Source of the DNA: CAIWHR01 sp963734575
Lineage (GTDB): Bacteria; Pseudomonadota; Gammaproteobacteria; Burkholderiales; Casimicrobiaceae
Assembly (NCBI GenBank): GCA_963734575.1
Contig: CAVTHT010000017.1
Span: forward strand, 62,001 to 126,000
DNA: 64,000 bases
Reading direction: 5' to 3'
Shown here: positions 31,543-41,813 of the stretch, piece after piece
Position numbering within the stretch: the first letter of the stretch is position 1
How the letters are laid out: the number at the start of each line of letters is the position of its first letter
The notes under the pieces: model-generated
What the model was told of the DNA's origin: nothing
The model's input: the letters and a program-made list of their open reading frames with translations, nothing else
Database searches by the model: none
Position numbers and translations under genes: made by a program

Positions 31543-32443
31543 TTACAGCGCGGTCGTGCCCGACAGCGCCGCGCGCAGCTTGCGCAGGCTCTGGTCGGGT
31601 GCGTCGCCCGCGGTGTCGAGGGTGATGTCGGCCTTGCGGTACAGCGGCTCGCGTGTGACGAGGATGCGCCGGAGGTCGTCCATCGCCTCCGCGCTGCCCT
31701 GCATGGGACGCAGGTCGCCCTGCGCGAGCACGCGTGCCATGTGCGCCTCCGGCGGCGCCTTGACCCACACCGTGTAGAAATGCAGCAGCAGCAGGTTGTA
31801 GGTTTCGGGTTCGGACACGATGCCGCCGCCGACCGCGAGCACCAGCGGATCGCGCGCCTGCATCACGGTTTCGAGGCAGCGGCGCTCGATGCGGCGGTAG
31901 CCGGCCTGTCCGTACAGCATGAAGATCTCGGACAGGCTCATGCCGGCATCGCGCTCGATCTCGTGGTCGAGCTCGATGAAGGCCATGCCGAGCGACTCGG
32001 CGAGGCTCCGTGCCGAGGGTGCGTCTTGCCGGCGCCGCGCAATCCGACGAGGGCGATGCGCCGGCGCCGCGCGGATTCCTCCGGACCGAAGTCGCGCATC
32101 AGGCGAAAGATCACGTCGTCGAGACGGTGCGCCGGCAAGCTGGTCGAGGAAGCGTCGGATGAGCCGCTGCTCGGGGTCGGGGTTCGCGGTCGCCGAGCAG
32201 ATCCGTCAGCGGCAGCGTCGAGCGCACGCGCGACGCTGCGCAGCAGCAGCACCGAGGCATTGGCCTCGCCGGCTTCGAGCTGCGCGAGGTAGCGCTCCGA
32301 GACTTCCGCTTCCTGCGACAGCGTCTTGCGGGCCATGCCGCGACGCTCGCGCGCCTCGCGCACGTGCCGGCCGACGGCCGCGAGGAAACGCGTCGTCGTC
32401 CGTCGATTCGGCGCGGGTGAGGGGTGGATGCGGCGGCCGCCAT
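31543..32443 (-). CDS. boxR: BoxR/BzdR-type regulator: HTH domain plus shikimate kinase-like domain, frame changes
   Basis: BoxR/BzdR regulators repress benzoyl-CoA genes and sense benzoyl-CoA through a shikimate kinase-like domain. The XRE-type HTH is clear (LSQEAEVSERYLAQLEAGEA). The kinase-like domain has a P-loop (IALVGLRGAGKT) and continues MAFIELDHEIERDAGMSLSE and LVLAVGGGIVSEPETYNLLL. Frames change near 32390 and 32010-32030, with a compensated patch at 32150-32205. The ATG at 32443 lies directly downstream of the operator repeats. Confidence 0.9.
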
Positions 32444-32450
32444 CGATGCC

Positions 32451-32484
32451 TGCACTATATCCGGAGAGCGCGCACTATAGTGCA
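32451..32484. promoter_or_regulatory. Paired BoxR-like operator at the boxR promoter
   Basis: The perfect palindrome GCACTATAGTGC lies at 32472-32483, and a second GCACTATA copy lies at 32452-32459, exactly 20 bases away. Both contain the TGCA-N6-type spacing described for BzdR/BoxR operators, although one of the outer bases is C rather than T. On the minus strand each copy contains TATAGT, so bound repressor would cover a possible -10. The position just before boxR implies autoregulation. Confidence 0.65.
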
Positions 32485-32589
32485 GCGCTCTGCCGGGGGT
32501 CAAGGCCTCGGCTGGCGCGGGCGCCGGCGACCCTGCCCACTCGGCGCCGGCGTTCCGTCCACGGAGCCTCTTGAGGCGTATCACCGGTA

Positions 32590-32602
32590 TGCGCTATTGT
32601 GC
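32590..32602. promoter_or_regulatory. Third BoxR-like operator next to the -35 of the ligase operon
   Basis: TGCGCTATTGTGC matches the 32471-32483 site (CGCACTATAGTGC) at ten of thirteen positions. It directly abuts the TTGACG -35 box at 32603. A regulator bound here would control the rightward DUF4863-ligase-transporter operon. Confidence 0.55.
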
Positions 32603-32631
32603 TTGACGGCCTTCCCGCTGCGATCTAAATT
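32603..32631 (+). promoter_or_regulatory. Sigma70-type promoter of the benzoate ligase/transporter operon
   Basis: TTGACG at 32603-32608 and TAAATT at 32626-32631 are separated by exactly 17 bases. The DUF4863 start follows 40 bases later. It is the best promoter match in the boxR intergenic region. Confidence 0.7.
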
Positions 32632-32671
32632 GCCGCCCACCGCGCCCGGTACGTCGCGCTCCTTCCCTGTC

Positions 32672-33143
32672 ATGGACCCTGCCGCCTTCACCGATCTCAT
32701 CGCCGAAGTGACCGCACGCATCCACGGCCAGCCCGTGGACGCCGCGCTGGAGCGCACAGCTCGCGGCCGAGTTTCCGGCGGACGGCGAGGCCGTTGCGCG
32801 CATCCGCGCCGCGTGCGAGGCGGCCATCGCGGCGGGGTGGATGTGCAATCGCGAGCACGCCGGCATCCGCTACGGGCGCGTGGTGAAACCGGGCGAGGCG
32901 ACGCACGGTTTCAGCGTGGACGTCGTCGACATGAAGGACGTCGCCGGCGGACATCACCGACATCCGCACGGCGAGATCGATCTCGTGCTGCCCATCGATG
33001 CCGACGCGCGCTTCGACGGTCGCGGCGCCGGGTGGGTGGTGTACGGGCCCGATTCCGCGCACGTGCCCACCGTCTCGGGCGGGCGTGCGCTCGTGCTCTA
33101 CCTGCTGCCCCAGGGCGCCATCGAGTTCACCAAGAGCGCCTGA
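32672..33143 (+). CDS. DUF4863 family protein of the box cluster, one frameshift
   Basis: This is a small cupin-like protein of the DUF4863 family, which includes 4-hydroxylaminobenzoate lyase-like proteins and often accompanies benzoate-CoA ligase genes. It starts MDPAAFTDLIAEVTARIHGQ. After an extra base near 32753 it reads LAAEFPADGEAVARIRAACE and CNREHAGIRYGRVVKPGEAT, then VAGGHHRHPHGEIDLVLPID with a histidine cluster. It ends ALVLYLLPQGAIEFTKSA. Its step in benzoate metabolism is not established. Confidence 0.8.
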
Positions 33144-33189
33144 AACGCCTCCGGCCGAAGCCGGATGCAACCGCACTGGAGGAAGTGCC

Positions 33190-34783
33190 ATGCCCGGCTT
33201 GAGCACGGCCGACCATCGGGTCAGCCCACCGCGGATCGAGATTCCGCGCGAGTACAACGCGGCGCACGACCTGCTCGAGCGCAACCTGCAGGCGGGCCGC
33301 GCGCAGAAGACGGCCTTCATCGACGACGCGGGGTCCATCACGTACGGCGAGCTCGCGCTGCGCGTCAACCGGTTCGCCAACGCCCTGCGCGAGCTCGGCA
33401 TCGCGCAGGAGCAGCGCATCCTCGTCTGCATGCTCGATACGCTCGACTGGCCGACGGTGTTCCTCGGCGCGATCAAGGCGGGCGTCGTTCCGGTGGCGGT
33501 CAACACCCTGCTCACCACCGCCGACTACGAGTACATGCTGCGCGACAGCCGCGCGCGTGCGCTTCTCGTGTCTCCGGCGCTGCTGCCGGTGTTCGCGCCG
33601 CTGCTCGGGCAGCTCCCGCACCTGCAGCACGTCATCGTCGCGGGCGGCGATCCGGGCGAGCATCGCTCGCTCGCGCAACTGCTCGCGGCGGCGAGCGACC
33701 GTTACGAACCTGCGGACACGACGGCCGACGACGCCTGCTTCTGGCTGTATTCGTCGGGATCGACGGGCGCGCCCAAGGGCACCGTGCATGCGCACTCGAG
33801 CCTCGTCACCACCGCGGAGCTTTTCGCGCGTCCGGTGATCGGCATCCGCGAGAACGACGTCGCGTTCTCGGCGGCGAAGCTCTTCTTCGCCTACGGCCTC
33901 GGCAATGGCCTCACGTTTCCCGATGAGCGTCGGCGCGACGACGGTGCTGATGGCCGAGCGGCCAACGCCCGCTGCGGTGTTCGCGCGCCTGCGCAAGCGT
34001 CAGCCGACGATCTTCTATGGCGTGCCGACGCTGTTCGCCGCGCTGCTCGCAAGCCCCGACCTGCCGCGCCGCGGCGAGCTCGCGATGCGCCTGTGCACGT
34101 CGGCCGGCGAAGCGTTGCCCGCGGACATCGGCCGGCGCTGGACCGAGCACTTCGGCGTCGAGATCCTGGACGGCATCGGCTCGACCGAGATGCTGCACGT
34201 GTTCCTGTCCAACAGCCCGGGTGCGGTGCGCTACGGCACCACCGGCAAGCCCGTTCCCGGCTACGAGCTGCGCCTCCTCGACGAGAAGGGCAATCCGGTC
34301 GCGCCCGGCGAGATGGGCGAGCTGCAGGTGAGCGGACCGACCGCCGCGCTCGCCTACTGGAACAATCGCGAGAAGACGCGCGCCACGTTCCAGGGCGCGT
34401 GGACGCGCTGCGGCGACAAGTACTCGGTCGATGCCGACGGGTACTACGTGTACGCGGGGCGCAGCGACGACATGCTCAAGGTCAGCGGCATCTACGTATC
34501 GCCCGTCGAAGTCGAGTCGGCGCTGATCACGCATCCCGCCGTGCTCGAAGCGGCCGTGATCGGCAAGTCCGACGAGGAGCAGCTCATCAAGCCGATCGCC
34601 TTCGTGGTCCTGAAGAGCGGGCACGAGCCCACCGATTCGCTCGCGGGCGAGCTGCAGCAGCACGTGAAATCGCGCCTTGCGCCGTTCAAGTATCCGCGCT
34701 GGATCGAGTTCATCGACGAGCTGCCGAAGACCGCCACGGGAAAGATCCAGCGCTTCAGGCTGCGGGCGCGCCTGGGCGCTTGA
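33190..34783 (+). CDS. bclA: Benzoate-CoA ligase, one frameshift
   Basis: The AMP-forming ligase activates benzoate to benzoyl-CoA, feeding both the box and bcr routes. It starts MPGLSTADHRVSPPRIEIPR and contains the P-loop-like WLYSSGSTGAPKGTVHAHSS. The benzoate-ligase marker KLFFAYGLGNGLTFP and DGIGSTEMLHVFLS follow, then the C-terminal catalytic lysine region PKTATGKIQRFRLRARL. The frame shifts near 33920 between GLTFP and MSVGATTVLM. It lies 46 bases after the DUF4863 gene. Confidence 0.94.
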
Positions 34784-34853
34784 AAGTGCAGCCAGCCATG
34801 CGAAAATGCGCCGCCACGCCCCATGACAAGCATCATTACGAGGAGAGAAGACG

Positions 34854-36048
34854 ATGAAGCTGTTCGAACATTCGCCGCGCATCGGCCGCGTGTCCGGCGC
34901 GGTTGCCGCCGCGTTGTGCGCCGCGTTGCTGCTGCCCGCTGCACCGGCGGTTGCACAGGGCAAGATCAAGGTCGGCCTGATGCTGCCCGTACACCGGCAC
35001 GTACGCCGCGCTGGGGAACGCCATCACCAACGGCTTCAAGCTCGCCGTGCAGGAGAATGGCGGCAAGCTCGGTGGCCGCGACATCGAGTACTTCTCCGTC
35101 GACGATGAGTCCGATCCGGCGAAGGCTCCCGAGAACGCCAACAAGCTCGTGAAGCGCGACCAGGTGGACGTGCTGGTCGGCACGGTGCATTCCGGCGTCG
35201 CGCTCGCGATGGCGAAGGTCGCGCGCGACAACAACACGCTGCTCGTGATTCCGAATGCGGGTGCGGACGACATCACCGGTCCGATGTGCGCACCGAACAT
35301 CTTCCGCTCGTCCTTCTCCAACTGGCAGCCGGGCTACGCCATGGGCAAGGTCGCGGCCGAGCAGAAGAAGAAGACGGCGGTCACGTTCACGTGGAAGTAC
35401 GCCGCCGGCGAGGAGTCGACGCGCGGCTTCAAGGAAGGCTTCGAGGCGGGCGGCGGCAAGGTCGTCAAGGAGATGACGCTCCCGTTCCCGACCGTCGAGT
35501 TCCAGTCGTACCTGACCGAGATCGCGTCCCTCAAGCCCGACATCGTGTACGTGTTCTTCGCGGGCGGCGGCGCGGTCAAGTTCGTGAAGGACTACGCTGC
35601 TGCAGGGCTCAACAAGACGATCCAGCTCGTCGGGCCGGGCTTCCTCACCGACGGCACGCTCGAAGCGCAGGGCGATTCCGCGCAGGGCCTGCTCACGACG
35701 CTGCACTACGCCGACGGCCTCGGCAACGCCAAGGACAAGACGTTCCGCGCCGCGTACGTCAACGCGTACAAGAGCGAGCCGGACGTGTACGCGGTGCAGG
35801 GCTACGACGCGGCGCAGCTCCTCGCGGCGGGACTCAAGTCGGTGAACGGTGACGTGAGCAAGCGCAAGGAGCTCGTCGCCGCCATGGAGTCGGCCAAGAT
35901 CGACAGCCCGCGTGGCGCGTTCACGCTGTCGAAGGCGCACAACCCCGTGCAGGATATCTATCTGCGCAAGGTCGAAGGCAAGGAGAACAAGCTCGTCAAC
36001 GTCGCCGTCAAGGGTCTCGCCGATCCGGCGCGCGGCTGCAAGATGTAG
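34854..36048 (+). CDS. ABC transporter substrate-binding protein (LivK type), one frameshift
   Basis: This is a periplasmic binding protein for the benzoate-type uptake system. The signal peptide reads SGAVAAALCAALLLPAAPAV and is cut near VAQGKIKVG. After a frame change near 34990 the peripla_BP_6 domain continues AVQENGGKLGGRDIEYFSVD, GTVHSGVALAMAKVARDNNT and VAVKGLADPARGCKM. Context between benzoate ligase and permease genes suggests an aromatic acid ligand; this is inference. Confidence 0.9.
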
Positions 36049-36095
36049 CAATTCCGAGGCCGATCTCGCGTTAGCATTCCGAACTGACCGGCCCG

Positions 36096-36137
36096 TGGGG
36101 CCGGACACGACTTCCATCGCGGTCGTGTCCGGCCCCA
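36096..36137 (+). other. Long hairpin between the binding-protein and permease genes
   Basis: TGGGGCCGGACACGAC and its perfect 16-base complement are separated by a ten-base loop, followed by ATTT. Such hairpins after a binding-protein gene often stabilise the upstream mRNA or cause partial termination, so that the binding protein is made in excess of the membrane subunits. The tail has only three T residues, so full termination is doubtful. Confidence 0.75.
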
Positions 36138-36143
36138 TTTCGC

Positions 36144-37008
36144 ATGGACATCTACTCCTTCCTCATCCAGATCCTGAACTCCGTCCAGTACGGCCTGCTG
36201 CTGTTCCTGGTCGCGAGCGGACTGACGCTGATCTTCGGCATCATGGGCATCATCAATCTCGCCCATGGCAGCTTCTACATGATCGGCGCCTACATGGCGT
36301 ACTCGCTGTCGTCGCTCACCGGCAGCCTGTTCATGGCGATCGTGCTGGGCGTGATCCTGAGCGTCGCCCTGGGCATGCTCCTGGAATGGGGCCTCTTCAG
36401 CCACCTGTACAAGCGCGACCATCTCGAGCAGGTGCTGCTGACCTACGGCCTGATCCTGATCTTCGAGGAGCTCCGCAGCCTCATCGTCGGCAACGACGTG
36501 CATGGCGTGAACGTCCCCGAGATCCTGAACCGCTCGATCGCGCTCACGGAGACGCTGAGCTATCCCATCTATCGCCTGTTCATGTCCATGGTCTGCCTCG
36601 TTCTCGCGGCCATGCTGTACGCGCTCATCCGGCGCACGCGCCTGGGGATGATGATTCGCGCGGGGGCGTCGAACCGCGAGATGGTGCAGTCGCTCGGACT
36701 CAACATCAATCTCGTCTACCGGCTGGTGTTCGCGCTGGGGGTCGCGCTGGCGGCGTTCGCCGGCATGATCGCGGCGCCGGTGTCCTCCGTGTACCCCGGC
36801 ATGGGCAACGCAGGTGCTCATCATCTGCTTCGTCGTGGTGGTGATCGGCGGCATCGGCTCGGTGTGGGGCGCACTCGTGGCCGCGTTGCTCATCGGCTTC
36901 GCGGACACGTTCGGCAAGGTGCTCATCCCGCAGGCCGCCGGCGTGACGGTCTATCTCCTGATGGCTGCCATCCTGCTGTGGAAGCCCGAAGGCCTCTTCC
37001 GGCGCTGA
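36144..37008 (+). CDS. Branched-chain-type ABC permease (LivH type), one frameshift
   Basis: This is an integral membrane subunit with about eight hydrophobic segments, starting MDIYSFLIQILNSVQYGLLL. The family signature GLTLIFGIMGIINLAHGSFY is near residue 30. The frame changes near 36815 (PGMGNA|QVLIICFVVVVIGG). The C-terminus reads VTVYLLMAAILLWKPEGLFR. It pairs with the LivM-type gene that follows by two bases. Confidence 0.92.
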
Positions 37009-37009
37009 C

Positions 37010-38030
37010 GTGCAGACGACGATCGCCGAAGCTCCGCCCGTCGCACGTCGTGCCTCGCAGGTGCAGCGCGCCGCGTGGGCCGTCCTGCTGACGGTGGTGG
37101 TGGCGTTCCCGTTCGCGGCGCCGCCTTCTACACCGAGCTCGCCACCAAGGTCATGATCCTCGCGATCTTCGCGATGAGCCTCGATCTCCTCGTCGGCTAC
37201 ACGGGCATGGTGTCGTTCGGTCACGCAGCGTATTACGGCGTCGGCGCGTACACCCTCGGGCTGCTCGCGCCCAAGTACGATCCGGCAAGCCTGTGGAGCA
37301 CGCTGCCCGCCGCGATGCTGTGTCGCGGGGCTCGCGGCGTTCGTCGTCGCGCTGTTCGTGGTGCGCGTGCGCGGCATCTACTTCATCATGGTGACGCTCG
37401 CCTTCGCGCAGATGTTCTATTTCGTGTTCCACGATACGGACTTCGGCCGCGGCTCCGACGGCATCAGCATGAACTTCAAGCCGACGGCCGCGATCGGCAG
37501 CTTCACTCCGCTCGACCTGTCCAACATCGTGCACGGCTACTTCTTCGTGCTGGCGATCCTGCTGCTCGTGCTCGCCTTCCTGCGCGTGGTGCTGCGCTCG
37601 GCGTTCGGCCGCGCGCTGCAGGGCATCCGCAGCAACGAGCATCGCATGCGCTCGCTCGGCTTCCCGGTGTACTGGTACAAGGTCGCGAGCTTCACCCTCG
37701 CCGGCGCCCTCGCGGGGCTCGCGGGCTACCTGTCGACGATGCAGTTCGGCTTCGTCAACCCGGAGATCCTGTCGTGGCACCAGTCGGGCAACGTGCTGCT
37801 GATGCTGATCCTGGGCGGCCTCGGGACGCTGTATGGCGGCATCGTCGGCGCTTTCGTGTTCGTCGCCCTGCAGGAGATCTATTCGTCGCTGACGCACGCA
37901 CTGGCAGCTGCTCCTCGGCGGCACGATCGTCCTGCTCGTCATCTTCCTGCCCGGCGGGCTCTCGAGCGTCGGCGCGCGGTTCCGGCAGGTGCTGATCGGC
38001 GAGCCACGCGCGGACGACGAGCGTGACTGA
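37010..38030 (+). CDS. Branched-chain-type ABC permease (LivM type), three frame changes
   Basis: This is the second membrane subunit. A GTG start gives VQTTIAEAPPVARRASQVQR. The core shows FAMSLDLLVGYTGMVSFGHA and VRGIYFIMVTLAFAQMFYFV, and the EAA-like loop lies near RSAFGRALQGIRSNEHRMRS. Frame changes lie near 37120, 37325 and 37905. After the last one the protein ends FLPGGLSSVGARFRQVLIGE and a short tail, overlapping the next start by eight bases. Confidence 0.9.
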
Positions 38031-38831
38031 CGCGATCCTGCGGACGACCGGGCCTCACGAAGCGCTTCGGCGGGCTCGCCGCGGCGCAGAACGTGGCCAT
38101 CGCCCTCGAGCAGGGCCGCGTGCACGCGCTGCTCGGCCCCAATGGCGCCGGCAAGACCACCGTCATCAACCTGCTCTCGGGCGACCTGCCGGCGAGCGGC
38201 GGCACGATCCTCTACAAGGAGCGTGACATCACGCGCATGCCGGCCGATCGCCGCTCGCGCCTGGGGATCGGCCGCAGCTACCAGAAGACCAACATCTTCC
38301 CGGCCTTCACCGCGCTCGAGAATTGCCGCCTCGCCGCGCAATCGCGCGCCGCCGCGCGTGCTCCATCTCTTTCGCGATGCCGATCGGCATGCGCCGACGA
38401 TGACCCTGGCGCGGCAGGCGCTGCACGACGCCGGATTGGCCGACTGCGCGCCGCGGCCGGCGGCGACGCTGAGCCATGGCGAGCAGCGCCAGCTCGAGAT
38501 CGCCATGGTGCTCGCCACCCGGCCCGACGTGCTGCTGCTCGACGAGCCGCTCGCCGGCATGGGCGCGGAGGAGGCGCAGCGGATGGTCGAGCTCCTGAAG
38601 CGACTGCGCGACAGTCACGCGATCCTGCTGGTCGAGCACGACATGGACGCGGTGTTCGCGGTCGCGGACGTGATCACCGTGATGGTCAACGGGCAGGTGC
38701 TGGAGAGCGGCACGCCCGAGCAGATCCGCGCGAGCGCGAGGGTGCGCGAGGCCTATCTCGGCACGGACGAGGACGTGCAGCATCTGCGCGCCGCGGCTGC
38801 GGTCGCGCCCGCTGCGGGCGAAGCGCAATGA
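38023..38831 (+). CDS. ABC transporter ATP-binding protein (LivG type), two frame changes
   Basis: This is a nucleotide-binding subunit. A GTG start gives VTDAILRTTGLTKRFGGLAA after removing one extra C near 38055. Walker A is LLGPNGAGKTTVINLLSG. A frame change near 38350 precedes the signature LSHGEQRQLEIAMVLATRPD and Walker B VLLLDEPLAGM. The C-terminal BCA_ABC_TP tail (ESGTPEQIRASARVREAYLG) is typical of LivG. Confidence 0.91.
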
Positions 38832-38841
38832 GAGCGAAGCG

Positions 38842-39558
38842 ATGAGCGAGGCACTGCTCGAGGCCCGCGAGCTGCACACGTACTACGGCGCAAGCCACAT
38901 CCTGCACGGCATCGATTTCCGGATCGACCGCGGCGAGACGGTGGGGCTCATGGGCCGCAACGGCATGGGCAAGACGCACGCTGATCCGCTCGATGCTCGG
39001 GCTCGTGCAAGCCGCGGCACGGCGAGGTGTTCGTGCGCGGCACGCCGATGACCCGCGCGGAGCCTTATCTCATCGCACGGCAGGGCATCGCCTACGTGCC
39101 GGAGGGACGCGGCATCTTTCCCAATCTCACGGTCGAGGAGAACCTCGTCATGGCCGCGCGTGCAGGCGCCGACGGGCGGCGCGAGTGGACGTTCGAGCGC
39201 GTGCTGGCGACCTTTCCCGCGCCTCTCGGAGCGCCTGGAGCACGGCGGCTGGCAGCTCTCGGGCGGCGAGCAGCAGATGCTCACCATCGGCCGGGCGCTG
39301 CTGACCAATCCCGATCTGCTGATCCTCGACGAGGCGACCGAAGGGCTCGCGCCGCAGATCGCGCACGAGATCTGGCGCATCCTCGGCGACATCCGCGGTC
39401 ACGGCATCGCCACCCTCATCGTGGACAAGAACTACGCCGCGGTGACCGCGATCGCGCAACGCTACGTCATTCTGGTGAAGGGGCGCGTCGTCTTCGCGGG
39501 CGCGAGCGACGCGCTGCTGCAGGACCGCGAGATGCTCCACCGCCATCTCGGCGTCTGA
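38842..39558 (+). CDS. ABC transporter ATP-binding protein (LivF type), about three frame changes
   Basis: This is the second nucleotide-binding subunit. It starts MSEALLEARELHTYYGASHI with Walker A GLMGRNGMGKT. Then come IARQGIAYVPEGRGIFPNLT, the signature WQLSGGEQQMLTIGRALLTN and Walker B LLILDEATEGLAP. Frame changes lie near 38975, 39010 and 39215. It completes a LivKHMGF-like set beside benzoate genes. Confidence 0.9.
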
Positions 39559-40351
39559 ATGGACTCACTGGCGGGAACGCTCGATCGTCGAAGCCGGCGG
39601 TCACCGTCTCGAGGTCGCGCGCATCGATCTCGGCCACGCCGCGCGACCGACGCTGGTGCTGCTGCACGAAGGACTGGGCTCGGTGGCGATGTGGCGGGAT
39701 TTCCCGGGCCGGCTCGCGCACGCCGACGAGCTGCAACGCGATCGTGTATTCGCGCTACGGCTACGGCGGCTCGGATCCGCTCGCAGGCAGCGCGTGAGGT
39801 GCGTTACATGCACGACGAAGCGCTGGTCGTGCTGCCGCAGCTGCTCGATCGCCTGCGAGATCGTGCGAGCCGATCCTGGTGGGTCACAGCGACGGCGCAT
39901 CGATCGCGCTGATCCATGCCGGCGCCGATGTCAGACCGGTGCGCGCGCGTCGTCGCGATGGCGCCGCACGTGATGGTCGAGGACATCTCGGTCGAGAGCA
40001 TCGCCGCGGCGAAGGTCGCCTACGAGACCACCGATCTGCCGCCAGCGCCTCGCGCGCTATCACGCGCGACGTCGAGTCGACGTTCCGGGGCTGGAACGAC
40101 ATCTGGCTGCATCCCGGATTTTCGCGCGTGGAACATCGAGGAGTATCTCGCCGGCATCGCGTGCCCGGTGCTGGCGATCCAGGGCGAGCGACGACGAGTA
40201 CGGCACGATGGAGCAGGTCGCGGCGCATCGCGCGCACTCGTTGCGCGACGCCGAAGTTCTGGCGCTCGAGGATTGCCGCCACTCGCCGCACCGCGACCAG
40301 CCGCAGGCGGTGATCGAGGCGATCACGCGGTTCGTCGATCGGGTCGCCTGA
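39559..40351 (+). CDS. Alpha/beta-fold hydrolase of the box cluster, many frame changes
   Basis: The product can be read only by moving between frames. Pieces in order are RPTLVLLHEGLGSVAMWRDF, VYSRYGYGGSDPLAG, MHDEALVVLPQLLDRLR, LVGHSDGASIALIHAGADVR (nucleophile elbow GHSDG), VVAMAPHVMVEDISVESIAA, FRAWNIEEYLAGIACPVLAI and LALEDCRHSPHRD with the catalytic histidine. Colinearity shows one real gene. Similar hydrolases accompany box genes and may act on a ring-cleavage intermediate or CoA ester. The substrate is unknown. Confidence 0.75.
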
Positions 40352-40398
40352 CGCGACGGTGTTGCGGCACCGGGCGGTGGATTACCCGCCCGGCGCCG

Positions 40399-40965
40399 TC
40401 AGTCGGTGTAGCGCGGCGGATCGGGATCCTCGGCCCAGTTCGCCGGTGGCACCGGCACCTTCGCCGAGCCACGCCTTCACGAGCTCGACGTGCTCGCGCT
40501 CTTCGTCGCGCGAGGCTCACGCGCCGCATCGCGAACCGGCCCGGCTCGTGGCCACGGCGGCGAGATCGCGCGAAGAAGCGCGCCGCACGTTCCTCGCTCC
40601 GCAGCGCGATCTGGAGCGCGTGATAGGGCTGCATGAGGTAGTGGATGCTATCGCTCGCCGACGGTTTCCGGGCCTTCGGCACCGCGCGGGCCATGGCGGT
40701 GACGGCGGCGGCCGGCGCCGTGCTCCAGCCCATCTGGTCGAGCAGCGTACCGCGCGTGCTTGCGCTCGACGTCCGCCATCGTGCGGAAGAGCGTCGTGAC
40801 GTCGACGTTGTTGTGCATCTCCATCGCGTCGGCGAGCTCGTCGTAGCGTTGCGCCGGCCTCGTTCTCCATGGCGATCGCCTGCGCCATGAAGTCGTCGAG
40901 CGAGCTCAGGGACTGGCTCCGGCGTGCGTTGCCGCACCGGCAACGTGTGAACGCGTGATCGTCAT
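40399..40965 (-). CDS. Ferritin-like/rubrerythrin-type protein coupled to korB, frame changes
   Basis: This is a ferritin-like four-helix protein. Frame-corrected pieces are SSLDDFMAQAIAMENEA, DELADAMEMHNNVDVTTLFR, MADVERKHA, DSIHYLMQPYHALQIALRSE and EREHVELVKAWLG, with Glu and Glu-x2-His residues suited to a diiron site. Its ATG overlaps the korB stop (ATGA), so the three minus-strand genes form one unit. A protective role against oxygen for the oxidoreductase is inferred. Confidence 0.72.
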
Positions 40966-41813
40966 AGCGCGAACTCCGCTTCGAGGTCCTCGAGCGTGGC
41001 ACTCGCGGCGGGCGCGGCGGCGGATAGGGGCGACGGTCGCCGGCATAGAGCACGCCGATGTTGAAACCGTCGTCGGTCATGATCCGGCGCGCCGCGCGTG
41101 CGGCGTCGTCAGTCGCCGCCACCGGCGCGGCATGCACCTGCTCCTTCCAGCCGCGCTGCTCGGGCCGGAACGTGACGCACGGGCTCAGGACCTCGACGAA
41201 CGAGAATCCCGGATGCCGGATCGCCTGCGCGATGATGTCGGCGGTGCCGTTCGGGTCGCCGGAGAAGGCGCGTGCGACGAAGTTGGCGCCGGCGGCGAGC
41301 GCGATCACCAGCGGATGGAACACGCGCAGCCCGGTGCCGCCGGGCGAAAGCTTCGAATCCCAGTCGGGCTCGGTGGTCGGCGAGGGCTGTCCCTTGGTCA
41401 TGCCGTACACGTGGTTGTCCATGACGACGTAGGTGACGTCGACGTTGCGGCGGCAGGCGTGCAGGAAGTGGTTGCCGCCGATCGAGTAGCCGTCGCCGTC
41501 GCCACCGGCCACGATCACCATCAGCTCGGGACGCGCGACCTTGAGACCCGTCGCGGCGGCGAGCGCGCGCCCGTGCACGCCGTGGAAGCCGTAGCAGGTG
41601 GTGTAGGCCGGGAATGCGCGACGAGCAGCCGATGCCCGGAGACGACGACGACGTCCTCCGGGCGCCGGGCCGAGCTTCGCGAGCGCCTTGGTGATCGAGC
41701 GACAGCACGGAGTAGTCGCCGCAGCCGGGACACCAGATCGGCTTGTACGCAGACTTGTAGGTGGCGCCGTGCGCGGCGGTGCGCGCACTCGTGCAGGGCG
41801 CAGCGTCGTTCAT
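40962..41813 (-). CDS. korB: 2-oxoacid:ferredoxin oxidoreductase beta subunit (KorB), frame changes
   Basis: KorB is the thiamine-diphosphate and iron-sulfur subunit that oxidises a 2-oxoacid, probably 2-oxoglutarate, and reduces ferredoxin. It starts MNDAAPCTSARTAAHGATYK, then KPIWCPGCGDYSVLS, SGIGCSSRIP and the TPP motif GGDGDGYSIGGNHFLHACRR with MDNHVYGMTKGQPSPT. Frames change near 41620-41700 and 41000. In Thauera KorAB supplies reduced ferredoxin for benzoyl-CoA reductase. Confidence 0.92.
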
